Shown here: positions 1-8,345 of the stretch, piece by piece | How the letters are laid out: each line of letters opens with the position of its first letter | Numbering within the stretch: position 1 is the first letter of the stretch | Origin: Planctomycetia bacterium | GTDB taxonomy: Bacteria; Planctomycetota; Planctomycetia; Pirellulales; JACPPG01 | Direction: 5' to 3' | NCBI GenBank assembly: GCA_016191115.1 | Contig: JACPPG010000024.1 | Coordinates: 164,454-228,453 of the forward strand | Length of the DNA stretch: 64,000 nt | Notes under the pieces: generated by a model | Seen by the model: the letters and a program-made list of their open reading frames with translations, nothing else | What the model was told of the DNA's origin: nothing | The model's database searches: none | Position numbers and translations under genes: made by a program

Positions 1-1149
1 AAACGCGCCGTCCTCGTCACGCTCGACCTGGTGGGCATCGATCGCACGTTTGCCCTTGCGGTGCGCGACGAGCTCGAAAAGCGCTACAAGTTCGACCGCA
101 GTCAAATCGCGCTGTGCTGCTCGCACACGCACACAGGACCCGTCGTCGGCCGCAATCTGCGGGCGATGTACTTCCTGGATGACCAGCAAAGCAAGCTCGT
201 CGACGAGTACACCGACGGCCTGGAACGGAAGATCGTCGCGGTCGTGGGCGAGGCCGTCGAGAAGCTGAAGCCCGCGCAGCTCACGTGGGGCACCGGGCGG
301 GCCACCTTCGCGGTTAATCGTCGCAATAATGTCGAGGCCGACGTGCCGAAACTAATGGAGGACGGGGCGCTGCGCGGCCCGGTCGATCACGATGTGCCGG
401 TGCTGGCTGTTCATGACGCGACCGACAAACTCGTGGCCGTGGCCTGTGGCTACGCCTGCCACGCCACGGTGTTATCGTTCTACCAGTGGTCGGGCGACTA
501 CGCGGGCTTCGCCCAGATCGATGTGGAAGCAATCCACCCCGGGGCGGTGGCGCTATTCTGGGCGGGCTGCGGTGGCGATCAGAACCCGCTGCCGCGGCGC
601 GAGGTGGCGCTCGCGAAAAAATACGGCCTGGCGCTGGCCGAGGCAATCGAGCGGGTGCTTATCAATGAGATGTCGCCGATTGCCGGCCGGCTGGAGACGA
701 GTTACGCCGAGATCGACCTGCCGCTCGACCGGTTGCCCACGCGCGACGAATTGACGACGCAGTCGCAATCGAGCAATAAGTACGAGGCGGCCCGCGCCAA
801 GATGCTGCTAGCGCAAATCGACGGCGGCAGGCCGCTCAGTCCGGCATACCCGTATCCCGTGGAGGTGTGGCGGCTGGGAGATGGCCCGATTTGGGTGACG
901 CTCGGCGGGGAAGTCGTCGTCGACTACTCGTTGCGGATCAAGAGCGAGCTGGTGCCCGGCCGCACGTGGGTAGCCGGCTACACGAACGACGTGATGGCCT
1001 ATATTCCGTCGCGCCGCGTCCTGGCCGAGGGAGGCTACGAAGGGGGCGGCGCGATGCTCTACTACGGCTTGCCGACGGTCTGGTCCCCGGCCGTCGAGGA
1101 GACGATTCTACGGGAAGTGCACCGGCAGGTCGGGGATAGCGTGAAGTAG
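1..1149 (+). CDS. neutral/alkaline ceramidase-family protein (5' part outside window)
   Basis: The reading frame is open from base 1, so the gene starts upstream; the GTG at 31 is only an internal codon. The visible part (about 382 residues) has the ceramidase N-terminal-domain hallmarks: the metal-binding SHTHTGP at 121-141, the conserved ACGYACHATVLS segment near 450-480, and CGGDQNPLP near 568-594. In true neutral ceramidases the nucleophilic serine lies in a GDxSPN-like context. Here that stretch reads GGDQNP, with no serine, so hydrolysis of ceramide by the standard mechanism is doubtful. Such proteins are common in planctomycetes, usually exported and of unknown substrate. The C-terminus looks complete (ends QVGDSVK). 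It is followed convergently by the minus-strand epmA gene. Family assignment is good; activity is open. Confidence 0.85.
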   Translation, partial: KRAVLVTLDLVGIDRTFALAVRDELEKRYKFDRSQIALCCSHTHTGPVVGRNLRAMYFLDDQQSKLVDEYTDGLERKIVAVVGEAVEKLKPAQLTWGTGRATFAVNRRNNVEADVPKLMEDGALRGPVDHDVPVLAVHDATDKLVAVACGYACHATVLSFYQWSGDYAGFAQIDVEAIHPGAVALFWAGCGGDQNPLPRREVALAKKYGLALAEAIERVLINEMSPIAGRLETSYAEIDLPLDRLPTRDELTTQSQSSNKYEAARAKMLLAQIDGGRPLSPAYPYPVEVWRLGDGPIWVTLGGEVVVDYSLRIKSELVPGRTWVAGYTNDVMAYIPSRRVLAEGGYEGGGAMLYYGLPTVWSPAVEETILREVHRQVGDSVK

Positions 1150-1172
1150 GGATTGTGCGCGAAGTGGCCTCT

Positions 1173-2219
1173 TCACGCCCGATCGAACGGGAACGCCATC
1201 ACCTCGGCCAGATTCTTGGCGCCGGTGGCCAGCATCACCAGCCGATCGAAGCCGAGTGCCACCCCCGTGCAGCCCGGCAGGCCGTGCTCCATCGCCGCCA
1301 GCAGCCGGCTCTCTTCCGGAAGTCGCGACTTGCCGGCGGTGGCACGGGCCGCGTTGTTGGCATGGATTCTCGCCCGCAACACTTCGGCGTCCAAAAGCTC
1401 GTGATAGCCGTTGGCTAGCTCGATGCCCCGGACGTAGAGCTCGAAACGCTCGGCAACCGGCGGATGCTCAGGCCGCACTACTGCCAGGGCCGCCTGCGAC
1501 TGCGGATAGTCGTGCAGAATGACCGGGGCGTCCTGCCCCAGCCGCGGCTCAACGAGCGACACAAGGAGCAGATCCAGCCACGTGTCGCGATCCGCCGCGG
1601 CCATGCTTGCCGGCACAGCCACGCCATGGTGATGTGCCGCGTCGGCGAGCTCGCCGAGCGTCGCGAACACCGGGTCGACGCTGGCATAACGATCGAACGC
1701 CGCGCGATAGGCAAGCGGCACAGCCGGCGGCGTGCCGAGCAACGACTGGCAAAACTCGGACAAAAGCCGCATGCCGTCGGCCATGGCATCCCCGCGCCGG
1801 TACCATTCGACGATCGTGAACTCGGGGTTGTGCAGCGTGCCCGCCTCATGGCGGCGGAAGGCGTGCGTCACTTGATAGATGGCCTCACCGCCGGCGGCCA
1901 TGAGCCGCTTCATCGCGAACTCGGGCGACGTTTGCAGCCACGCGAGCATCTGTTCGCCCGCCGCGCCGTGGCCGAGCGGCACCGCGAACGGATCGATATG
2001 CCGATCGACGACCGTGTCGGTCGAAAGGATCGGCGTGTCAACCTCGAGGAAACCGCGGCCATCAAAGAAAGCGCGCAGCTCGTGCAATAGCGCGACCCGC
2101 TTCCGTAGCAGCTCCCAAGTCGCTGTGGGCCGCCAATCGGACCCCTCGTCGGCCGGAGACTCACCACGGCCCGTGGAAGAGGACCCGATGGGCGGGCGGC
2201 GTTCGTCGTGACTCGACAT
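1173..2219 (-). CDS. epmA: EF-P--(R)-beta-lysine ligase EpmA (lysyl-tRNA-synthetase-like)
   Basis: A 348-residue class II aminoacyl-tRNA-synthetase catalytic core without the N-terminal OB anticodon-binding domain of LysS. That is the defining layout of EpmA/PoxA/GenX, which attaches beta-lysine to a lysine of elongation factor P instead of charging tRNA. Visible motifs: DTPILSTDTVVDRHIDPF (61-78), class II motif 2 around FRRHEAGTLHNPEF (121-134), GIELANGYHELLD (265-277) and motif 3 GVALGFDRLVML (319-330). ATG 2219 is preceded by GAGGTGG about seven bases upstream. It is the last gene of a minus-strand run; the metallophosphoesterase ends nine bases upstream. epmB and efp lie within 5 kb, which strongly supports the call. 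The N-terminal ~30 residues are a non-conserved extension. Confidence 0.93.
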   Translation of the reverse strand: MSSHDERRPPIGSSSTGRGESPADEGSDWRPTATWELLRKRVALLHELRAFFDGRGFLEVDTPILSTDTVVDRHIDPFAVPLGHGAAGEQMLAWLQTSPEFAMKRLMAAGGEAIYQVTHAFRRHEAGTLHNPEFTIVEWYRRGDAMADGMRLLSEFCQSLLGTPPAVPLAYRAAFDRYASVDPVFATLGELADAAHHHGVAVPASMAAADRDTWLDLLLVSLVEPRLGQDAPVILHDYPQSQAALAVVRPEHPPVAERFELYVRGIELANGYHELLDAEVLRARIHANNAARATAGKSRLPEESRLLAAMEHGLPGCTGVALGFDRLVMLATGAKNLAEVMAFPFDRA

Positions 2220-2228
2220 GGGGCCACC

Positions 2229-3044
2229 TCAGGACAACTCAAACACGCGCTGAATTTCCGGTGCCCCGTACTCCGCGCCGCCGGTGAGGACCAGGATATT
2301 GTCGGCCGGGCGCGCCTCGCCGCGCCCGTGGGTGTGGCCGCACAACACGATCAGCTCGCGGTCGGGGAAGCCCCCCATCACCGCCCGCAAGGCCTCGCCC
2401 ATCGCGCGGGAAGCAAAATGCGGCAACCACTCGTCGTTGGAGATCTTTCCGTCGTGCCAGCAGGCCTCGCGGAACGGCGGCACGTGCGTCACCAGAAACA
2501 CCCGAGGATACCGCGCAAGGGCTTCCGGCAGAACCCGCCGGATGTGCTCCGCCGCTTCATCCGCATGCGCCTTGAGCCTTGGCCAGCGGTCCTCCTTCGA
2601 CAGACCGGCGAATTCCTCGATCAGACGATAGTCGTTCATCATCACGAGCGACCGCTCGTAGTCGCCCAAACGGGCGTCGGCCCAACCGTCGTGCCCGACC
2701 AGGCCGACGTGCCGCGCAAGTTCGACGACGCCGGCGGCGTTCAGCCACACCAGCCGAGGGTCATGGCGCGTAAGTTCTGCAATGTGCTGCCGCACCTGGC
2801 GGATCGAGCCGTGGTAGAAATCGTGATTGCCCAGCACGAAATAGATCGGTACACCCAGCCGGTCCTCCATGTCGCGGAGATAGCCCGCCACGGTCTTCGC
2901 CTCCGCGATATCGCCCGAAAAGAGCACGGCGTCCGCGCGGCAATCGGCGACAGGGGTCAAAAACGCGTCGACCTGCTCAGGCGTGAGGAAATTGAAGTGT
3001 AGATCCGTTAGCCACACGACGCGCTTGGTTGCTTGTGCGGTCAT
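2229..3044 (-). CDS. metallophosphoesterase (calcineurin-like)
   Basis: A 271-residue cytosolic calcineurin-like phosphoesterase with the full di-metal motif set: DLH (D14, H16), GD (D45), GNHD (N73-H74-D75) and a C-terminal GHTHG (H237, H239). These residues coordinate two metals and hydrolyse phosphoester bonds; the substrate cannot be told from the sequence. No signal peptide is visible. Its ATG lies two bases after the stop of the VIT1-type transporter gene, so translation is probably coupled, and it ends nine bases before epmA. No established link to EF-P modification is known to me; co-transcription is an inference from the spacing. Confidence 0.88.
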   Translation of the reverse strand: MTAQATKRVVWLTDLHFNFLTPEQVDAFLTPVADCRADAVLFSGDIAEAKTVAGYLRDMEDRLGVPIYFVLGNHDFYHGSIRQVRQHIAELTRHDPRLVWLNAAGVVELARHVGLVGHDGWADARLGDYERSLVMMNDYRLIEEFAGLSKEDRWPRLKAHADEAAEHIRRVLPEALARYPRVFLVTHVPPFREACWHDGKISNDEWLPHFASRAMGEALRAVMGGFPDRELIVLCGHTHGRGEARPADNILVLTGGAEYGAPEIQRVFELS

Positions 3045-3046
3045 TG

Positions 3047-3799
3047 TCAGGCCACACCCATGCCTGCAAGGGCCGAACCAACGGCATAGCTCAACGCGGC
3101 CGCCACGCCGCCGATCAATAGCGTCTCCAAGCCCGAATGCAGCAGCGATTCGCCGAGCACGGCGCCGCGGGCGATTCCGACCAACAGGAACGCCACCCCG
3201 GTCGCCGCGGCGCTAAGGCGAAATAGCGTCCATGGATCGTGGCTAAGGCCGAACAACAGAGGCACAAGCGGCACGAGGCCGATTAGAACGAAGGCCACGA
3301 ACGTGCTCGCGGCGGCCCGCAGGGCGCTTGGCGTATCGAGCCTCATGCCCAGCTCCTCGGTCAACATGGTATCGACCCAACGGCGGCGATCGGTGGTGAT
3401 GACGGTGACGATTTCGTCGAGGACGGTCCCATCGAAACCTTTGGCGGCGAAGATCTGCCGCACTTCCTCGCGCTCTCCCTCGGGAATACGGTCGACGTGC
3501 ATCTCCTCGATCCGCCGGGCGCGCTCGACAAGCTGGCGATCGGTCTTGGCGCTCATGTAGTTGCCGGCCGCCATGCTGAAACCGTCGGCCAGCAGGTTGG
3601 CCATGCCGAGCACGATAGCCACGCCGCTCGACAGGCCGGCGCCGGCCGCCCCGGCCACGACGGCAAAGGTGGTGACGGTGCCGTCCATCGCGCCCAGGAC
3701 GAAATCGCGCAAATAGCTGTGCTGCGTCGCCGCCCGCAGCCGCCGGTGGATGGCGGCCGGCGTGTGCTCGTCGGGCAGTGTTGCAGGTCGCTGCGGCAT
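3047..3799 (-). CDS. VIT1/CCC1-family Fe2+/Mn2+ transporter
   Basis: A roughly 250-residue membrane protein of the VIT1/CCC1 family, which exports or sequesters iron and manganese. The N-terminal half holds RDFVLGAMDGTVTTFAVVAG and a second helix with GMANLLADGFSMAAGNYMSA, both characteristic. A soluble loop rich in E/R follows (VERARRIEEMHVDRIPEGE), then three more predicted membrane helices. The frame extends upstream to 3880, but that extension reads through a palindrome (PLSPLSPFSRPF). ATG 3799 (MPQRPATLPDEH) is the sensible start. It is tightly linked to the downstream metallophosphoesterase (two-base gap), and a 24-bp hairpin separates it from the universal stress gene. Confidence 0.88.
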   Translation of the reverse strand: MPQRPATLPDEHTPAAIHRRLRAATQHSYLRDFVLGAMDGTVTTFAVVAGAAGAGLSSGVAIVLGMANLLADGFSMAAGNYMSAKTDRQLVERARRIEEMHVDRIPEGEREEVRQIFAAKGFDGTVLDEIVTVITTDRRRWVDTMLTEELGMRLDTPSALRAAASTFVAFVLIGLVPLVPLLFGLSHDPWTLFRLSAAATGVAFLLVGIARGAVLGESLLHSGLETLLIGGVAAALSYAVGSALAGMGVA

Positions 3800-3836
3800 G
3801 GTGAACGGGCGGGAAAAAGGGGACAAAGGGGACAAA

Positions 3837-3915
3837 GGGGACAGGTCCAATATTGGACGGCGGCCGACAGCTCCCAACACGAATTCGCGAACCGTCCAAT
3901 ATTGGACCTGTCCCC
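3837..3915. repeat. 24-bp perfect inverted repeat (palindrome family C), possible terminator/attenuator
   Basis: The arms 3837-3860 and 3892-3915 are perfect reverse complements of 24 bases around a 31-base loop. Each arm carries GGACAGGTCC next to a CCAATATTGG palindrome. A T-run follows the right arm on the plus strand. On the minus strand the stem is followed by repeated CTTTGTCCCC units and then five T. The structure starts 15 bases after the universal stress gene stop and ends 37 bases before the transporter start. It could terminate or attenuate transcription between them; this is inference. The core resembles families A and B elsewhere in the window. Confidence 0.8.
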
Positions 3916-3929
3916 TTTTTCCTACCGCG

Positions 3930-4844
3930 CTAAGGGTGCGGATGCTGCCGCACGACTAGCACCGAGCAGGGCGCGTGCGCCATGACTTTCTCGGAAGTGC
4001 TGCCGATCAGCAGCCGCTCGATCGCCCCCAATCCATGCGCTCCCAGGACGACCACGTCGATCCGCTCCGCGGCAATCGTGTGCAGAATCTGCTCGGCGGC
4101 GTGCCCCTCGGAAACGATTCCCGCGGCCGATCGGAACAGGCCCGGCAGACTCTGGCAAAAGCGGGTCAATTCGGCCTGCTTCTGTTGCTTGTCCGCCTCG
4201 TGTTCCTTGATCCAAGCCTGTGCCATGGCGTCGGCATCGGCGGAGCGGGCCCGCTCCTCGAGCCACGCCGGCACGGCGCCGGCCAACATCGACTCGACCA
4301 CGGTCAATGTCACGGCGCGGGTGTCAGGCGGCCAGTGCAGTCCGGCCGCGAACGTCGCCGCGGCGCAGCTCGACGGCGAGCCGTCCCACGCCAACAGCAC
4401 GCGCAGCGGCGCCTGGGGCGTGTCCGCCTCCGGATCGCGGGCCACGAGCACCGGCACGTGCGCGTTGCGGACGACGGTGTTGGCGACGCTCCCCAAGAGC
4501 AGCCGCGGCATCGTGCCGGCGCCGCGGGCACCGATGGCGATCAGGTCCGCCTTCGATTCCTCGGCCGCGAGCAAAACGCCCTGACGGGGATTTTTTTCGC
4601 CCAGGATCGTTGACGCCGAAGCTTGCAGCGCGGCCGGCAAATGCGTCCGCGCCTCGTCGAAGATCGCGTCAGCCAGCGCCGTCCGTGCCCGCGCGCAGAG
4701 ATCGTCGTCGGCGCCACGGGCGCGCAGCTCCGGCGGCGTGTAGTAGAAGGCGGCCCGGTCCTTTGTCGGGTCCATCAGACGGCCCGCCTGTCGCACGGCG
4801 GTGAATCCGCCCGCCGACCCGTCCACGCCGATCAAGACCTTCAT
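3930..4844 (-). CDS. universal stress protein, tandem UspA domains
   Basis: 304 residues made of two UspA domains (about 1-137 and 147-300). Both keep the ATP-binding signature G-2x-G-9x-G(S/T): GARGAGTMPRLLLGS (105-119) and GAHGLGAIERLLIGS (268-282). The N-terminal MKVLIGVDGS and the second-domain VLLAWDGS are the typical first strands. Members bind ATP and act in stress tolerance; the exact role is unknown. The start ATG has a GAGGAG ribosome-binding site. It lies 58 bases downstream of epmB in the same direction, so it may belong to that transcript, and a strong hairpin follows its stop. Confidence 0.9.
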   Translation of the reverse strand: MKVLIGVDGSAGGFTAVRQAGRLMDPTKDRAAFYYTPPELRARGADDDLCARARTALADAIFDEARTHLPAALQASASTILGEKNPRQGVLLAAEESKADLIAIGARGAGTMPRLLLGSVANTVVRNAHVPVLVARDPEADTPQAPLRVLLAWDGSPSSCAAATFAAGLHWPPDTRAVTLTVVESMLAGAVPAWLEERARSADADAMAQAWIKEHEADKQQKQAELTRFCQSLPGLFRSAAGIVSEGHAAEQILHTIAAERIDVVVLGAHGLGAIERLLIGSTSEKVMAHAPCSVLVVRQHPHP

Positions 4845-4902
4845 GTGCGACTCCTCAATTTCGATCGACTGTTGTTTTGCCCACGCCGGCGGTACCGTCG
4901 CG

Positions 4903-5979
4903 TCACGCCAATACTAGCTTGCTCGGCATGCCGGGCAACTCGCGGACATAGCGTGGCACGGCATAGCCGGGAAGCCGGCCCCGCAATCGCTCGATGAGCT
5001 CCTGTCCGCGGAGCTCCGGCACGTCGAAGTGCGCGGCGCCCGCGACGCGATCGAGCTGGTGCAGATAGTATGGCATCACTCGCAATTCGACGAGCCGCTC
5101 GCAGAGCTCCGCGAGCGCGTCTTCCGAGTCGTTGACGCCCTGCAAAAGCACGGATTGATTGAGCACGGTCACACCAGCGTCGGTCAGCCTGGCCAATGCC
5201 CGCGCGACAGACTCGTCGAGCTCGGCGGCGTGATTGGCGTGCACCACCACGATTGGCACGAGCCGGGCGCCGGTGAGCCATGCCAATAGCTCGTCGCAGA
5301 CGCGCTCGGGGATCACGATCGGCAGCCGCGTGTGCACGCGCAGCCGGCGGACGTGCGGGATCGCCGTCAATCGCTCGACAAGCTTGGCGAGAAAATCATC
5401 CGCAAGCACCAAGGGATCTCCGCCACTGAGCAGGATTTCCGTGAGCGATGCATCGGCCGCGATCTCGCCGAGCGCCGGCTCCCACCCGGAGAGCGATTTG
5501 GGGCCCTCGGCGTACGGATAGTGCCGGCGAAAGCAGTAGCGGCAATGGACGGCGCAGGCGCCGGTGGCGATCAATAGCGCGCGGCCGTGGTACTTCTGCA
5601 GCATGCCCGGCACCCGCCGCGCGGCGGCGTCGTCGACCGGATCGGCGACATACCCGGGCACGCCGGCATCCTCGTCCACAAGCGGCAACACCTGGCGCAG
5701 CAGCGGATCGGCCGGGTCGCCTGGCTTCATCCGCGCCACGTAGCCGCGCGGGACCAGAAGGGGAAAGCGCGGCGCGGCGCGGACGGCCCTTTCCTCGAAC
5801 TCGCGCGGCAGCGCGAGCAGCCGGCACAGCTCGCGCGGGTCGCGCACCGCGCGGCGCAGTTCGTCTTGCCACGTGGGCTCGCTCGACGGCAAATCGCCGG
5901 GCGAGCCACCGGGTTTATCCCGGCGGTCTGCCGCGCGGGTGGGGCGGACAGGATCGGTCTTTGTCGCTAAGATGGTCAT
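4903..5979 (-). CDS. epmB: EF-P beta-lysylation protein EpmB (lysine 2,3-aminomutase family, radical SAM)
   Basis: A 358-residue radical-SAM, PLP-dependent lysine 2,3-aminomutase family protein. The iron-sulfur motif CxxxCxxC is C142-C146-C149 in CAVHCRYCFRRHYPY. It is followed by SGGDPL for SAM binding and a C-terminal PSK (K354), a candidate PLP lysine. In the EF-P pathway EpmB converts alpha- to (R)-beta-lysine for EpmA. The shorter length and the neighbouring epmA and efp favour EpmB over a catabolic KamA. The frame runs on to 6111, but ATG 5979 has a seven-G tract immediately upstream and gives a family-like N-terminus. It is divergent from efp over 113 bases, so a shared promoter region is likely, though I saw no clear sigma-70 boxes. 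Confidence 0.9.
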   Translation of the reverse strand: MTILATKTDPVRPTRAADRRDKPGGSPGDLPSSEPTWQDELRRAVRDPRELCRLLALPREFEERAVRAAPRFPLLVPRGYVARMKPGDPADPLLRQVLPLVDEDAGVPGYVADPVDDAAARRVPGMLQKYHGRALLIATGACAVHCRYCFRRHYPYAEGPKSLSGWEPALGEIAADASLTEILLSGGDPLVLADDFLAKLVERLTAIPHVRRLRVHTRLPIVIPERVCDELLAWLTGARLVPIVVVHANHAAELDESVARALARLTDAGVTVLNQSVLLQGVNDSEDALAELCERLVELRVMPYYLHQLDRVAGAAHFDVPELRGQELIERLRGRLPGYAVPRYVRELPGMPSKLVLA

Positions 5980-6092
5980 TTCCCCCCCAGTATGGCTTCT
6001 CGTCGGCCGAGCACACGGCTTTCCCCGCTGTGGCAGACCGGAACACCGTAGCATAACCCCCTCACCGCTAGCAGCAAGACAGGACAGCAATC

Positions 6093-6662
6093 GTGGCCAG
6101 CTACTCCACAAGCGAATTCAAAAAAGGTCTCAAGATCCAGATCGACGGCGACCCGTACATCATGGTCGAATGCAACTTCGTCAAGCCGGGCAAGGGGAAC
6201 GCCCTGTACAAGTGCAAGATGAAGAACCTGATCCGCAACACCATGCTGGAGCGGACCTACAAGGGGGGCGACTCGCTCGAAGCGGCCGACGTCACGGAGA
6301 TCCAGGCGCAGTACCTCTACCGGCAGGGCGAGAACTTCGTTTTCATGGACAACGCCAGCTACGAGCAGTACGAGCTCTCGGCCGCGCAGGTCGACGAGAC
6401 GTGGAAGTGGATCAAGGAAGGGATGATTTGCAGCATGGTGCTCTTTAACAATAACCCCATCACGGTGACGCCGCCGAATCACGTAGTGCTGAAGGTCGAG
6501 TACGCCGAGCCGGCCGTGCGGGGCAACACGGCCACGAACCTGACCAAGCCGGTGAAGCTGGAGACCGGCGCGGAAATCCTCGTGCCGGCCTTCGTCGAAT
6601 CCGGCCAGTCGATCAAGATCGACACGCGGACCGGCGAGTACCTGGAACGGGCGAAGGAGTGA
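6093..6662 (+). CDS. efp: translation elongation factor P
   Basis: 189 residues, the standard length. EF-P binds between the P and E sites and relieves ribosome stalling at polyproline stretches. The domain I tip reads FVKPGKGNA with K34 at the modification site, the target of EpmA/EpmB beta-lysylation in enterobacteria. Other hallmarks are FMDNASYEQYEL, NNPITVTPPNHV and the C-terminal DTRTGEYLER. It starts with GTG at 6093 after a weak AGGA. It is divergent from epmB, and epmA lies 3.9 kb further along. Several proline-rich proteins in this window (for example at 63211 and 57696) would be plausible beneficiaries; that is inference. Confidence 0.97.
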   Translation: MASYSTSEFKKGLKIQIDGDPYIMVECNFVKPGKGNALYKCKMKNLIRNTMLERTYKGGDSLEAADVTEIQAQYLYRQGENFVFMDNASYEQYELSAAQVDETWKWIKEGMICSMVLFNNNPITVTPPNHVVLKVEYAEPAVRGNTATNLTKPVKLETGAEILVPAFVESGQSIKIDTRTGEYLERAKE

Positions 6663-6839
6663 GGCGGCCCCGCCCCGCTGAAGCAACCGATTTCCCGTGG
6701 CGCCAGCGATCTCAAAACGACGGTCCATCGGGTGGTCGGCGCATTGACGGGCTTTCGTGCCACCGACAGCGCAGCGGCGCCGGCAATTACGCGGCGTTGC
6801 GGAGGGCGAGGCGCGCCCCTCCCGAATTCGGCAACCGAC

Positions 6840-8342
6840 TCACGCCAACAGCTTCGTCACCACGTTGCCCGCCACGTCCGTGAGCCGGAAGTCGCGCCCC
6901 TGGAAGCGGTAGGTCAGCTTCAGGTGGTTAAGGCCAAAGAGGTGCAAGAGCGTCGCGTGGAAGTCGTTGATGTGAACGGGATCCTCCACGATGTTCCAGC
7001 CGATATCGTCGGTCTTGCCGATCACCGTGCCGCCGCGGACGCCGCCGCCGGCCATCCAGATCGTGAAGGCGAACGGGTGATGGTCGCGGCCCGTATTTTG
7101 CGCGCGGTCGCCGGCGCGGTTCTCGCCCAATGGCGTGCGGCCGAACTCGCCCGCCCACACGACCAACGTCGAATCCAACAGCCCCCGCTGCTTCAGGTCC
7201 TTCAGTAGCGCGGCGACTGGCTGGTCGGCCATGCGGCAGTTGAAGGGGAGCTCCTTGTCGAGGTTGCTGTGGTGGTCCCACGAGGCGTGGTAGAGGTTGA
7301 CATAGCGCACGCCCCGCTCGACGAGCCGGCGGGCCAACAGGCAGTTGGTGGCAAACGCCCGCATCACGCCTGGCGCGCCGCCGCGCTGCTTTCCCTTCCC
7401 CGGCTCGTCCTCGCGATTGACCCCGTACGCTTCCAGCGTCTCGGCGGTCTCGCCCGACAGGTCGATCAGCTCGGGCGCCGAGGATTGCATGCGGAACGCC
7501 AGCTCGTAGCTGGCAATGCGGCTCTCGATCTCCGGGTCGCCCAGCTTCTGGTACCGCTCCTGATTCAACCGCGCGAGCGCATCCAGGCTCTCACGCTGCA
7601 TCTGGCGCGACAGGCCGGCTGGGTTGTTCAGGTTCAGCACCGGCTCTCCCTGGTTGCGGAAGAGGACGCCCTGATAGGTGGAGGGCATGAAGCCGCTCGT
7701 CCAGTTCGACGCGCCGCCACTGGTGCCGCGGCCCGCCGTAAGCACCACGTAGCCGGGCAGATCGCTCGATGCGCTTCCCAGTCCGTAATTCAACCACGCG
7801 CCAATGCTGGGCCGGCCGAACGTGGGCACGCCGGTGTTCATCATCAATTGGCCAGGATGATGGTTGAACGCCTCGGTGTGCATCGAGCGGATGAAGGCGA
7901 TGTCGTCCGCACGGCTTGCGATGTTCGGCAGCAAGTCCGAGATGTCCATGCCCGAGGGACCGTGCTTCTGGAACTTGCGCGAGCTACCCATCAGCACCGC
8001 CGACTCTTTCTGGATGAACGCGAAGCGGACGTTCTTGGTCATCGAGTCGGGCAGCTTCTGGCCGTGGAGCTCGTTGAGCTTGGGCTTGGGATCAAACAGG
8101 TCGATCTGGCTCGGCGCGCCCTCGAGGAAGATGAAGATGCAGGCCTTGGCCTTGGGGGCGAAATGTGGCGGGCGAAGGGCCAAGGGGTTGGCCGGCGCGG
8201 CGGCGAACCCGCCAGCGGCCTCGGCGGCCAGGACCCCGTCGTCCTTTAATAGCGACGCGACAGCCAGTGCCCCCACGCCATTGGCAAAGGTCGTGAGAAA
8301 CTCGCGCCGGGCAAGTTGCGCGGCGAATTGTCGGGGGTCCAT
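6840..8342 (-). CDS. DUF1501 domain protein (PSD1-linked subtype)
   Basis: A 500-residue DUF1501 protein, related to the alkaline phosphatase/sulfatase fold; biochemical role unknown. The N-terminus has a Tat-like ARREFLTTF followed by a hydrophobic stretch, suggesting export. Visible signatures: PHFAPKAKACIFIFLEGAPS, GAPSQIDLFDPKP, GRPSIGAWLNYGLGS, and a C-terminal GEFGRTPLG with NTGRDHHPFAF and WMAGGGVRGG. It starts three bases after the stop of the PSD1 gene upstream, so the two form an operon. It resembles the 42823 protein (same length class, GRDHH motif, same PHFAP segment) more than the other four DUF1501 proteins in the window. Confidence 0.92.
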   Translation of the reverse strand: MDPRQFAAQLARREFLTTFANGVGALAVASLLKDDGVLAAEAAGGFAAAPANPLALRPPHFAPKAKACIFIFLEGAPSQIDLFDPKPKLNELHGQKLPDSMTKNVRFAFIQKESAVLMGSSRKFQKHGPSGMDISDLLPNIASRADDIAFIRSMHTEAFNHHPGQLMMNTGVPTFGRPSIGAWLNYGLGSASSDLPGYVVLTAGRGTSGGASNWTSGFMPSTYQGVLFRNQGEPVLNLNNPAGLSRQMQRESLDALARLNQERYQKLGDPEIESRIASYELAFRMQSSAPELIDLSGETAETLEAYGVNREDEPGKGKQRGGAPGVMRAFATNCLLARRLVERGVRYVNLYHASWDHHSNLDKELPFNCRMADQPVAALLKDLKQRGLLDSTLVVWAGEFGRTPLGENRAGDRAQNTGRDHHPFAFTIWMAGGGVRGGTVIGKTDDIGWNIVEDPVHINDFHATLLHLFGLNHLKLTYRFQGRDFRLTDVAGNVVTKLLA

Positions 8343-8345
8343 CGC

